From the NCBI GenBank assembly GCA_964030475.1, contig CAXIPT010000001.1, forward strand, positions 9,501,510 through 9,565,509: a stretch of DNA of 64,000 nucleotides, written 5' to 3'. Source of the stretch: Tethya wilhelma. Lineage: Eukaryota > Porifera > Demospongiae > Tethyida > Tethyidae. Shown here one piece after another: positions 42,410 through 54,236 of this stretch. The translations under genes were made by a program, and so were the position numbers. The first letter of the stretch is position 1. Every line of letters starts with the position of its first letter. Under the pieces are notes generated by a model, which saw only the letters and a program-made list of their open reading frames with translations, was not told the origin of the DNA and ran no database searches.

Positions 42410-45400
42410 ATGAGGGAAAAAAGGTTCGTTAAGGAATAACTCAAGCTTATGACAATATTTGTTTTAAGTAAGCTCTAAACGGTTTTTATTAATTATTATT
42501 CTTATTAAGTCTTGATACACCAGTCTTAACACATGGTAGGGTAAGTGGAGGGAAATCACCACAGTCACATAGTAACGTCAACCAATTGTACTAATTATCC
42601 CACAAGTAATTGCATGTACTTCTGAAATGATTTAGTTTGTAAACAATACTTTTCATTATCGAGGAGCTTGTTAATTATCTTGAACTTAGGAGCCAACTTG
42701 ATATGCAATGATAAGCAAAATAAACACAACCAGCATGATACTAACGTTAGGTAATTCGTGGGCATGGCAGTCGAGTGGAAGGTCTGGAACCTGGCTGAAA
42801 CCTGAAAAAAAAAAACCTTTCAGTGAGGTATGTGCAACCCCCTTGGTCATGTCAAGGATGGTAATTATTTTGAACTTGAGGAGCTAACTTGATATGCAAT
42901 GATAAGCAAAATAAATTAATATTAACAACACGACCAGTATGATGCTACACAGAGATGCTAACGTTAGGTAATTCGTGGGCATGGCAGTCGGGTGAAAGGT
43001 TTGGCTCATGCTTTTCTTCATAAATGTTATTTGGTATGATGTGGTTCCACATGTACTGATGTACCTAAATCACTGCTTTCAGTGGTTTCACTGGATAGTA
43101 AAGTGTTTTTGTTTTGATTGGACAACAAAAGAGAGTTGTCATTGACCTCAGGACGAGAATGAAACGGCATGTATATAATGATACTGCTAATTTATACCCC
43201 ATAAAGACACTCAACCATGTTTGGTATATGGTTGAAAAGATTGCTCCTACAACAACAACATGAATCAACGGACAGTCCTATGTGCGCCCTGGTTGCACTT
43301 TACTGTTACGTCCTATGTGCGCCCTGGTTGCACTTTACTGTTACGGCACTTGTTACATGCGGTGCATTTTAATTAGTAAGGCAAGTATATGTATTAGTAT
43401 GCATATGCTACTTCATTGCATTATGTACACATATAGATTTACCAGCTTTATAAATGATCTCCTTACCAAAATCTTCCTCTTATTCAGTAGGTGTCAATGG
43501 CTTGTCAGAAGGTGTCTGCTAAAATGTATGCCTCCTAGGCAGTGGTAATTTTTTAGGAGACTGGGAGATTGACTCTCCTCTTGGTACCAGAACGTGAAGA
43601 TTGAACAACTCCCAAGTGTTGTCCTACTCTTACTGCCATGAACTACAAATTTAGAGATTGAAAGGGTACACACCTGCATGGGATTCTAAAATCAAGCCTA
43701 ATAATAAACATAACATTGAGTTGTGTGAACTGCATATTCTACACACAAACTAACAGGACAGCATACAATCTATAGTTTGAACTCTGAGCTCTCCACCAAA
43801 CTTGTCCAAACAACAAAGAATACCACAAACATGAAGGTATCTGGTACTTTTATTAACTCTCCAGAACGCCCTTTACGTTTAAATATCACCATAGGTAGGA
43901 TATACTTACTACCAGCTGAGACACAGCTAGTATAGTGACTTGCTCATTGCTTCCGGACGTATTGACAGTGACGTGCTTTTGTTCACGTACTAATAAAATA
44001 TAAATAACAAAATAGTACCATAGCCAACTAGTTCACTGTTGCCATTTGAGGCATCCCACAGTTTTTCAGTTTAGTGATAAAATTGGCCTTGGTCAGGTGT
44101 ACTACATTACAACATAAAAGCATTTCTCTCTTATGGCAAGTCTGCCTTTCAAGCGGCCTCCTAGTTGTTTCAAGAGGGCCCACTAATCACTACAACATAA
44201 AAACAGTATCTTGAACTTGAGGAGCCAATGTTTTCCATTCAGTACACACTGCACTTTTGTAACTTTCTAGTTTGCAAGTCGACAAGCGCAATAACTGTTT
44301 GGTTGTGAAACTTGTGCAAGCAGGTTGCAACGCAGACGGTACTGTCATGGGCAGCTCTCTTGACTGTAACAGCCCTTCTCCAGGAGAGAATACGTAAAAG
44401 ATCCTTCATCATAGAGCACCCTTGAAAAGCATGCTGCATGTGGCACATGGCACTCTTCAAACCCGTAAAAGCAATCACTCTCCGAGTCTGAACAATTATA
44501 AAGCTCACAGGCTATTGTGTCTGAGTTGAGGGGGGTCTATAAATAGATATACCTATATACTTCCATAATACGTAGAGATTGCTTTTCATGAACATGCAAG
44601 ACTAATGTACACAGCTTGAAAATTACATTAGTCGATTATACGCCTGCACTATTAACAACACCAACATGAGATACTTAATTGCCACGTTGAGATAATAGCC
44701 GGTCTGGATGGATGCAGTCGTTGGTGCAAGCAACTTCACTTGACATAGTTCGAACGTTCAGTAATTTTTTTTTTAAAGAGGTTGGTACAATTGGCATGGT
44801 TAAAATACGATCAGACGCCACTAAGTCTTGATAGCATGCCTTACAGGAATTAAGGTTCCATCACACGTTTTCCAACAAAAGGAGAGACGAAGACAAGGGA
44901 CATCTTATCATCACTTTTAAGTTAAGCTCTATACTGTACTTGCAGAGGAAGAGAATGTAGAGATGGCCGAATGTGATCGATATGAACAGTGGTAATACAA
45001 AGATTGCAGGGACATTCTAGACGAGGTGTTCAACAAAGGAAAGGATATCCATTGGGAGTGAGATTGTGACACTGAGAGAGGTGATATGTACTGCTAGATT
45101 GAAGGTGTTCATGAATTAATCTTACACATGCAATATAATTATAGATATCCATGGATGGAGTGTCTATTAATTGACATCATTAAGAAGTAGCCTCAGTCAA
45201 GTTGTTCAGATAGATATAGGAACTGACAAATATCTCCGCCTCTCATCCCTGGAGGGATCCTGCTGACTGAATAACGTCATAGATATTTTCCAAAACGCTT
45301 GGCATAGAAAAGTTGTCTCCTGGTAAGAGCTTACTTGATATATATTTCCAGAAGAAAAGAGTGGAATAGCATCAGTATAACCAACCCTGGTAGGACTAGA

Positions 45401-45826
45401 GATCAATCGTTTTTTTTTTCGCTACAATTATGCACATGCGCAGTCAGTAGATACCAGGCCCTTATTTTGGGGGGCCTGGGAACGAGGCTAGATCAAACTC
45501 ATAACAGAAGAATCGAATGCTAATCAAGAAGTAGAGGAAGCCCAAATGACCCTCATCTCCTTTCGAGATAGGATTTCATGAGTTCAAACATGCATTGAGA
45601 CAAACAACAGTATTCATGTAAAGAGTTATTTTTAAACTTGTCTCATAACTGTATTCATGTGATGTTGGTGTCTACTTTAGGCATGCAAATGTAGGATATA
45701 GAGTATTTAAACAGACAGGTTACAGACTCCTCACCAATGTTCTTAACAGTGATTGATGCTGCACACAAGGAAGAATAATTGAGCTGACCACAGACAAACA
45801 AACTTGATTATAACTCAAAAAAAAAA
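42410..45826. repeat. Repeat-rich non-coding stretch
   Basis: Holds a tandem pair of 35 bp (TCCTATGTGCGCCCTGGTTG... at 43275-43309 and 43310-43344), blocks shared with 38.5-42 kb, a segment 43365-43560 also present at 50806-51010, the 44703-44760 dispersed repeat, and the CCAGGCCC family copy at 45427-45492. A segment around 44950-44995 (EEENVEMAECDRYEQW after CTTGCAG) may be an isolated exon. Confidence 0.45.
45427..45492 (+). repeat. CCAGGCCC repeat family, copy 2
   Basis: CACATGCGCAGTCAGTAGA, then TACCAGGCCC, a short T/G centre, and GGGCCTGGGAACGAGGCTA. Same ends as 27852-27925 and 48226-48287. Confidence 0.7.
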
Positions 45827-46117
45827 GTGTACAGCAATTGCAAGGAGTTAAGAATTAACATAGCCAATCCTTACTTACAGGAGGGTTTCGGTGCAGTGAT
45901 TGTGCAAACAAAGTGTTTTGCTCAGATTGCTGCAAAAAAATTCCACAAGCATCCCAACAGGGCAAATCATACACCAACGAACATGACCAATCATAATGTG
46001 CATGCTGAGTCACATAGTGTAAGAGTGAATGAAGAGAGTACTAACTATATTGATAGTCATAGTACTGAAAAGGCAGAATCTGAGTTAGATTTTATTAATT
46101 TCAGGATTTCCCCATAA
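45827..46117 (+). other. Hypothetical frame
   Basis: A 96-codon frame (NCKELRINIANPYLQEGFGA, IVQTKCFAQIAAKKFH, then polar sequence). It looks more coding-like than its surroundings, with CxxxxxxxxxxC-like spacing near the start, but no family is recognised. Confidence 0.25.
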
Positions 46118-47055
46118 TTTGTGTTTTGCATAAATCCTTCCCGTAGAGTTACTAGCATAGTCAATTGTGTCTTCTCTACTCGGTGTTTAATGCAGAGTAG
46201 AGATTGCATAATTCAACCCCATAAAATGCACTCATTACATGAGATGTAACTCCAGTCTGGTCTCCGACATGTACTCTTTGTCATCTTCCTGTTCTTATAA
46301 TTCTATTGCATGGCTATAACTTTTTGATGATGAGAAGCACATCAAAATCTCCTCTCGTTTATGTGGTGACAATTACATTTTACCTAGCCTCACTGACGCA
46401 CCAATCATCTACAACATTATGCTAAGCTAGCTATAAGGTTTGTTTCTAACAGTTATATAGAGTTTTTCAGCCTTAAGGAGAAAAGCGGAGGGGGACATTA
46501 ATCCCCATCATCGGATGCAAATCTGTAATTATTTGCGTCTCCTGGGACGTAGATTATGCGTCTTTCTACGGGGGGAGACGTGAACGATTAGGACACCAAG
46601 TCGCCGGCCCCAGCAGTGTTAGCTCCACCCACCTCAGCGTGCCTCGAGTGTAAACGCCCACTCACATCGTATCATCAATGCGATATGAGACAACTTTTAT
46701 AGGTTTTAACTTCATTCCCATATTGCTTCCAATCCAGGTAACTCTATAATATACTCACTCTCTGGTGTGAAACATTTACCCAAAGTGACTCTCAGATGCA
46801 GCAGGTGCAGTCTGTCTTCCAACTATTCCATGTGGGGAAGGAAGCACACAACTGGGTTCAAATACTACGATAATCAGAGAGAGTATGTTGAAGCATAGAT
46901 AAACGAAAAGGGGGAGAGATTGGAAACGCCAATGGTATGTATTGGTTAGAGGCCTGTTGCGCCAACACGGCGCGAAACTTCCAAATTCAGTGATCAGAGA
47001 GTTAAAAATATAGCATTAACCCTGTAGTCAATGAAAAGAACAATATTAACCCTGT
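46118..47055. other. Non-coding spacer
   Basis: No supported gene or repeat. A GC-richer segment at 46550-46640 stands out from the AT-rich surroundings without a recognisable feature. Confidence 0.35.
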
Positions 47056-47133
47056 ATGAACATTACTCTTGACAAATTTCAAATTTATAATATACAGTCT
47101 TTCGTCTTTCTTGTCGATCTATTCTTCACTAGA

Positions 47134-47420
47134 ATGGCAACTTCAAGTGTAAGTACGACAATCTGTGGCGATTATTTTAAGCTAGATCTTGTTTATCAAT
47201 CATTCGTAGCAGTAATGCAGAGTGACAAGGAAGTAAACTGCAAAAAAGATGGTCCAAACTCACTTGAAGCGATTAAAACCTTGTTTCCAACCACGTGGGT
47301 ACCATTCAAGCTATTAACAACTTTGGAATTTTCTTCCTATTTGAAGCCACCGATAAAATAGTGGTTGCTTATGTGGTGCTGAAATTCATGGTCAGCAACC
47401 AGCCTTGGAATGCAGGTATG
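47134..47420 (+). other. Exon-like hypothetical segment with a frameshift
   Basis: The frame starting MATSSVSTTICGDYFKLDLV continues to GPNSLEAIKTLFPTTW. An overlapping frame then reads FLFEATDKIVVAYVVLKFMV and ends NAG|GTATGA at a plausible donor (about 47414). This suggests one exon with a single-base shift near 47300. No family is recognised. Confidence 0.25.
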
Positions 47421-48225
47421 ACGTCACTTGTACGTACCTATACGCATCACGTGATATGCGTTTCCAATCCCTCCCCCTTTTCATTTATCTATGGTTGAAG
47501 TTACAGATACAGTTTTCTTTGATCGCACTTTCATTGAATTCCAGTGCTCACTTGCGTAAGTCTTGGCAAGTGCAATTTATTGTCAGTATGTACCTGTAGT
47601 AAAAATTTCAAAAAATAAGTATTGGAACAAGGCATGTCTCAGCTTCGGCAGATGACTACTTCATTTTTATTCTTGATCCAGAGGAGGTTAGACACACATC
47701 ACATGCCTCAGGCCCAAAAGAAGGTCTGGTACACACCGTGTTTGCGCATGCGCGTAATTATCGCCGCAAAACCAGGTGGTTTTGAGAAGATTTGTGGGTG
47801 TGTTCATAGATGACGTATGTATACAAATGTATGACGTTGGCTAAAATACTGTGTATGTATATCCAACACTAAGGGTCTTTTAGAAAGCTTCTGTGAGTAT
47901 ATTTGGACTTAGTAGTTGTAGAGAAAAGTACCTCATTAGATCAAAAAGCTTACAACCAACATCTGCTTATAAATTGTTTTGTGGTGAATGTCCCGCATGT
48001 CTTTTAATACAACAAAAACTAATTCCAAGTGATAGATAGGTAGAAATACATTCAGCGATCTACTCTAAGCAAAAAAAAACTTTGGCTAAAAATACTGATA
48101 TTATGTGGATCACTTTTCTTCATACTTTTAGAATGGGGGTTCAAAGTGCACTAATTGAGAAGTGACGTCAAAGTATACGAACGTATGTCGATAGTTTTCA
48201 ATCGCCCTGGAATTCCAGGGTGATT
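47421..48225. other. Non-coding spacer
   Basis: No supported feature. A 16-bp perfect palindrome CCCTGGAATTCCAGGG lies at about 48206-48221. Confidence 0.4.
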
Positions 48226-48287
48226 AAGCGCATGGGCAAACAGTGTGTACCAGGCCCTCTCTTTGCGGGCCTGGGAACGAGGCTACA
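48226..48287 (+). repeat. CCAGGCCC repeat family, copy 3
   Basis: AAGCGCATGGGCAAACAGTG, then TACCAGGCCCTCTC and GGGCCTGGGAACGAGGCTA; same pattern as the copies at 27852 and 45427. It has the shortest centre of the three. Confidence 0.7.
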
Positions 48288-48577
48288 ACAATCGAAGGCA
48301 AGCTATTTCGTTCATCACAGCGGCGAAAAAGGGCGAAAACAGTTATTCAGGAATGCTAATTAAACTCGCTCTTATGATGTAATAATTACGCGTGTCCAAC
48401 CTCCTCTGTTCTTGATCCTTCTTGCATATGGATCCTTAAAAGCAAAGATCGATGTGTACAATAGTAGTCCATATATAGCTCGTTGCATTGGTTCAAATTC
48501 CTATTAAGCAGTTGGCTAAGCAGTGGAGTACACGGGTTAATTTGTGCAATACAACTTAGTGGCTTGGTTCAATTGAG

Positions 48578-48691
48578 ATGGGAAGAAAGAAAGGATCAGC
48601 TTTGCAACGAATACAAAAACTGAGAGCAAGTGTTGTTCTCCAGCCCTCAGAAAGTGAGAATGATCTCGAGGGAGGCGCTGACATTGTACCA
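48578..48691 (+). CDS. Possible first coding exon of an unknown gene
   Basis: ATG at 48578, 38 codons, ending ATTGTACCA|GTAAGA in phase 0. The peptide is MGRKKGSALQRIQKLRASVV followed by an acidic, Ser-rich part. The basic start resembles nuclear proteins. No matching second exon was identified downstream. An upstream CpG-containing segment and the clean donor support it being real. Confidence 0.35.
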
Positions 48692-49288
48692 GTAAGATGC
48701 CTGAATTAAAATTGCAATGTATTGTACACAATGTCATGTAGTCCTCCCTTACAATCATGTATGCAGTGTCAGGATCACACACACCCTGGGTCACCTGAAA
48801 TAGAGCTACAGAATAAAGATTTATGTGACTAGGTGCTAGATGATTATACTTATTAGTTTACAGATTGTTAACTAGGTCTATGTACTCACTGTGAAGTTTC
48901 ATTTATCATCAGCATAGCACCTCTGACTCATGTGTATCCCTTCTATGAGAGTCTACTGAAAACTCTCATATGCTCCCTAATAACTTGACTAATTTCATTA
49001 TAGGTCAGTCCACCATCAATCCAGCTTTGCAAATTCTCCTTGAGGTGTGGATCTTCGTGCAATATGAGTTCCATGGTTGATTCGCCGACTGTCAGGCTCA
49101 ATGGGCGTGGCTAGCTAGCTCAATCTAGATATCTGTAGCGATCGTGAGTGCGCATATTATTAATGTGCGCGTGCTGGTGTCAGGCACGAGCACAGCTAGC
49201 CGGCTGGCCGGGCACGGGCGCAGAGCCCATGCTATATTAGTTGCACATCATGCAGTTAGTTGTCACTCCAACTCACTCTCATTTTCGG
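48692..49288. other. Spacer with inverted GC-rich words
   Basis: No gene. Near 49153-49175 a GTGCGCATA/ATGTGCGC inverted pair flanks a TTATTA spacer. GCTAGCTAGCTC and GCCGGCTGGCCGGGC-type words are frequent. Confidence 0.3.
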
Positions 49289-49519
49289 TGCAGCAGCATG
49301 AGTAAATTTGCTCTAAAGAAAGATTCATTGTCATTACGTTTAACTAGTTCGCAATTGAAGACTACGATCTTGAAAAAGATTTTTAATATATACACAATTA
49401 AGCTCTATCTTTTTTGTTGCAGAAGATGGAACAGTAGCGCTTCCGGATGACGAAGGAGATTTCGATACTTACGACATGAACAACGAGACATTGTGGACCG
49501 TAAACGGCGATCCGGCGAC
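49289..49519 (+). CDS. Possible exons of an unknown acidic protein
   Basis: A frame from ATG 49289 (MSKFALKKDSLSLRLTSSQL) may be a first exon, but its donor is not clear. Exon 49423-49519, after a pyrimidine-rich TTTTTTGTTGCAG and before ACGT|GTAAGT, encodes EDGTVALPDDEGDFDTYDMN and TLWTVNGDPAT. The splice signals are strong and CpG content is higher than in the neighbouring sequence, which suggests a host gene. No family is recognised. Confidence 0.35.
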
Positions 49520-52500
49520 GTGTAAGTCAAGGCAACAACTTTTTCCTACAGGAGTTATATTCAGGATCTACAGGTGCTTTTAAAAAAATCTGTGGCAAAA
49601 TTATTATTGTCTGATGTATGACTAGGAATGCATGGTGCCAATACCAGTGCCACAGTTTCATGACTCTCATCAATCTGCCCATTCTAACTTGCCCCAACCC
49701 CAGAGCAGTGATTGTCAGAATCAAAAGGTGCTAAATTTAGCTATAACTTTTTTTGTAATGCATTGTTAATTTATATACTGACGAAGCAGAAGAATGTAAG
49801 AGGAAGCTGTTTGCATCTACTCACTGTACATGATGATCCCCCAGTAGATGATGCTGGTTGCTCAAAAAAGCTTCATAGTGATACTGTAACACTTATTTCA
49901 ACGGTGAATAGTATAATCAACGTACACAATGATTAGCATTAAATAACTGTATGCCATCTCTCTAGAGCGAAATGGAGAAAATTAGAAGCATCAACTCCCA
50001 CTTCTACTCTCAAATTAGATCAAAAGTAATAATTAAGATTAGCTAGATCTTAATTTACATTATCAGCTTTATCATGTCTTTGTCTCCTTAACACGATAAT
50101 AATTAGCTATTATACCCAGTTTGCAAAATGGATTGAAAAACGGCACCATGTGAGCCATCATTTTGTTTCTTCTATTGGAAGAATATAAAGGGTACTCACG
50201 AACTTGTATGGGAAGGTACATTAATATGATTGTGTGATTGAGGTCCTTGTGTGACTGATATAATTATAAGCTTTCAGGACCTGAGCACATGAGACCATTC
50301 ACCGGACATATGATGTTGTTGTTGAGGAATTCAAGAACATTGCAATGAGGAGAGGGATGCAAATGCTCTGGAATCTTGACTTTTGAAGTCACAATCTGCA
50401 TATATCGTGACCTTTGACCTTGCAGTTGCAGCAAAGTGCACGTGTAACTTCGCCAAAAATTAATCGCAAGTAGACTATTCTCTGAAGAAAGCAGTCTTCA
50501 CTAATATCCCGTAAGTAAAACAGTCTTTTAAGCTTCTGTACCCCCTGTATTTAATCAGTACTGTGCTAAATTGCATCGTCTGTGTTGCATGGCCCACACC
50601 CAATCGAATTCAACAGTTATTTGACCTTATTGACCCTGTCCAACCGACATGTAGCCTATTATTCAACTTCTAAAAAATTGTCCCTATTATTCAAAAATTA
50701 TTTCCAAATATTTAGTGCAGGCCTAGCTGCAGAAAGTCAGAACACGATGAAACACTACGTCAAAAATGGGTTTGCAACAATTTTTTTTTCTATTTGCAAG
50801 GTATTTTAATTAGTAAGGCAAGTAATACTATACGTATTAGTATGCATATGCTACTTCATATCATTATGTACACATATAGATTTATAAATGATCTCCTTAC
50901 AAAAAACTTCCTCCTATTCAGTAGGTGTCCATGGCTTGTCAGAAGGTGTTTATCTTTAAAATTTAATATCCCGCTAAAATGCATGCCTCCTGGGCAGTGG
51001 TGGCAGACCAAGCTTTCCAGGAATCCCACATATCTCTATGCCTGGGAAAGGCAAGTCGACAACTCCTCCAGCACAAAAGGTCCCGAGACGCTTTACTGAC
51101 TGAAGGGAAAACAAAATATCACAAAATAGGAGGCACTTTTGACATCTGAATCAGTTTCAGGACTATCCATATTTTCAGTCACTCTAATTTCTAGGAGACT
51201 GGGAGATTGATAATTATGAGTGCAGTAGAACCCAGTGTGGCACAATTTGTATCTTGCTAGACTGTCTTTTTGCTGGTACTTTTGCAAAATAGAATGATAA
51301 TAGACAATAACAAGTGTTAAACTAAAATTGCTGTGGAGACTAGATGATTCTCTTCAGAGTTTTCTAATAGAAATTTTGAGTTGAGCGGAGGAGCTTTGTT
51401 GGCTTTGTATTGTTATGTATCGGGTGGGAGAGGGAAGGCCAAATACTTACAATATTATTATCAATTCAGTGTTGAATGGTGTAATTATTATGATTTACGA
51501 CAAATTAAAAATAATGAGTTAACAACAATGAACTGAAACAGTACAAATGACTTAATGTGACAAAAAACACAGTACAAGTGTGTTTTAACGAGGCAAAAAA
51601 ATTACACTCAGACTGAAATTTTTCTATTCTTCAATTTTGACCGTGCATCAATGCACAGATCAAAGTTAAAATTTTCCAAATCCGGATCTTCAATTGATAC
51701 AAGCATACAGTCATTAAGTGTAGAATTTTTCATTTCACTCCTCAAACAACTCTTGACACAGCGCATCGTTGAAAAGGCACGTTCACAATCCTCCTGTACC
51801 TGTGATTGCCTTAGCTTGCATACTGAGCAAAATAGTCGTTAGTACATTGTCAGGTTTACGGTTGGATGCTCGTAAGCTGACATGTTTGACCCGGCTGAAC
51901 AACCGTTCAGTACTAGTAGGCGTAAGAAAAATTTAATTAGCAAGTACCCGTAAATTGTATTGGGTCAACGTCATCAACGTGACGTCATAATTATTCATAT
52001 TTTGCCGATTGTAATTATCTTCCAAATCATAGTGCAAAGTTTCCATATGATATAATATTGGGTGCTAATTTTGACTCAAGCAGCTGGCTTGTTGAATAAG
52101 TCTAGTAAACAAGGGCCTACTGACTGCTGATCAGAGGTATTATGAATAGATATTGCTACCCAATTAACAAGTAAGATAAATATTATATATCAAGCCTCAG
52201 CCGGCTATATGTGTGTCTCATGGGCATCATGGTCTTCAGGCTTTGCCTTTTTTGCTCTGAGCGGTGTAATTTCAGTAAGTTCTTTGTAATCAAGTCTAAG
52301 TAATCAAGTAATCAAGTTTAATTTCAGTAAGCGTTGGTGTACATTTCACAGTGCGTTATCTCCGAGGCATTCATTAATATCTAAGGTATTAACAATAACA
52401 AGAGGAGAAATTTGAATGAAAATTTAGTGAACCGACGGCAAGACAGCGCAAAAATTTTCCCCACAAAATTTTTACAACTATAGTAGTTTTACTATAAATA

Positions 52501-53519
52501 CTTGCCTCAACCTGGATTTATTGGCGTACCTCGTCAAATCCTCACTGTTGCAGAGGTTAGACGAACAGCAAGCAATTCTCCAGCAGAGAATACGTAAAAA
52601 TAGTACTAGCTATAGAAAATCAATGAAAATCATTTGAATAATATGCTTTAATTTCGATCATGATTCTATTCATGCATGCGGCTGGCCAGCTCAGGCTAGG
52701 CCGGCGCCCGCTTCCTGTATAGTTGAAAAGAAACTCCCAGATAATTCCCCCACTTGTGCATGCATGTGTGCTGTGCATGCAGGCAGTTCATGCCATAGAG
52801 GACGGAGGAAGCCGAATCCATTATGTGAAAATATACATAAGTTGAAAGTGGCAAATACGCTTCGACCGACAAGGAGCTAAGGAAAAGTACAATGTAATCC
52901 TATACAGAAATAAAAAAATGTGGACAGATGGTACTCTCCCCCCTCATCTGAATCTTGAAGTGGATGGTGATCGATATTCCCCAGTGATATTGTTGCTCTT
53001 GTTTGTGCAAACAGACCAAACATCAGAGCAAGACACAACGACAGGAACTGCAAACCACTAGAGTTTAAGGAGACAAATACAAGTGACGCTAAAGGAGAAA
53101 TTTACAGAAGAAACATGGGTGGACGTATATACAGTACTACAGATGATGCAGACTTTGGGGAAAACTTTATACTGATAATAATATTTATATCAGCAAATGC
53201 AGGAATCAATCAGTTTTGATAAAATAATGCAAGGCCCAGTTGGGTCCAGATAGAAAATAGAGGGTGTATATATAGAAACTAAATTTAGTCATGGGTGTCC
53301 CAATGGAAAAATGTAACCGAGCTATCATTCTGAATTGAGATTATCTTAAAACATATCAAAACATAGATCACTACGATTTTATTTAAATTATATAAGGTTG
53401 AACTCAGTGTTGACGCTGGATTCTTATCTGAAAACCACAGTGCATGAACTGATTGATGTCCACCATACAACACTTGATCTCACTATGTAAGGAAGGTGCT
53501 AATTTCAAAATTGTCTTGA
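49520..53519. other. Long non-coding stretch with one shared repeat
   Basis: Segment 50806-51010 is a copy of 43365-43560 (TTTTAATTAGTAAGGCAAGT, TATTAGTATGCATATGCTAC, TTCAGTAGGTGTC, GGCTTGTCAGAAGGTGT). Small frames such as 52918-53061 (MWTDGTLPPHLNLEVDGDRY) are not supported as genes. The rest shows nothing recognisable. Confidence 0.35.
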
Positions 53520-54003
53520 CTCATATGACAACACTCACCAGACCATTTGGACACTACAAGTTCAAGATGATGCCATTTGGTTCGTTTTGAGCAAGAGAAA
53601 CGAAGGAGATGAATCAACACTCAATTACCGATTTGGCAGATAACTATTACTAAAAGAAGAAAAGTATTTGGTTATCGAAAATAAGTGTCTGGCAATCAAA
53701 CTACACGGACTACCTAGCATTTGGCTCTTTTCTGTCAATATAATATGCATCATATTATAGTATCTGGCATACTAACATAAACAGCATATACTGGAATAAT
53801 GCTTTTTGTGTATTAGTCGGGAAAGACTTTCAATATTGAGAGAGATCAACGAACTTTGGAGTGGCTAGACAAGCTCAAATAAAACAATGCACACTTAATT
53901 GCCTCACTAGCACATGGTTGGCAGCCATTCCAATTCATAGTGAAACACAAAGAAGGAACAGCTAACGGAAATGCTCTGTTCAGGGCTCTAGTTTGTGAAA
54001 GTT
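53520..54003 (+). pseudogene. Ty3/gypsy RT and RNase H relic
   Basis: The RT fragment TLTRPFGHYKFKMMPFG (53525-53582) is followed, after a deletion of the catalytic palm, by RNase H pieces: LLKEEKYLVIENKCLAIKL (about 53648-53703), a degraded TDHRAL region (RDQRTLEWLDKL), then PFQFIVKHKEGTANGNALF (about 53928-53985). Stops and shifts are frequent. It is unrelated in position to the gypsy integrase at 37 kb. Confidence 0.55.
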
Positions 54004-54060
54004 AATTTTTTTTACATTAATTTATTTAATCTCTGATCATTCTATTGTTTTCACGTGATA

Positions 54061-54236
54061 TACCGTAGATTGGGAAATTTTCGCCGTTAAAAATTTTTCG
54101 CCACATGCGTGAATGGCAAAAATTAAATGCGCGAAAATTTAAAACGTATGGTGATCTTTACCAAATCGGTTGAAGTGGCAAAAATTAAACATGTGAAAAT
54201 TAAACAAGCGAAAATTTATAGCGGCAAAAGGTATAA
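54061..54236. mobile_element. Miniature element with TTTTCGCC subterminal repeats
   Basis: It starts TACCGTAGATTGGGAAA and ends near GCGGCAAAAGGTA, with many copies of GCGAAAATT/AATTTTCGC in both orientations between. The ends recall the CCGTATAGCGGGAAA family at 16036 and 57946 but are diverged. No coding potential. Confidence 0.5.

Noticed and set aside
48489..48510. tRNA B-box-like word (GGTTCAAATTCC)
   Set aside because: No matching A box, acceptor stem or cloverleaf could be built around it.
53285..53473. Minus-strand 62-codon frame near the gypsy relic
   Set aside because: No homology; the plus strand downstream holds the recognisable RT and RNase H pieces.
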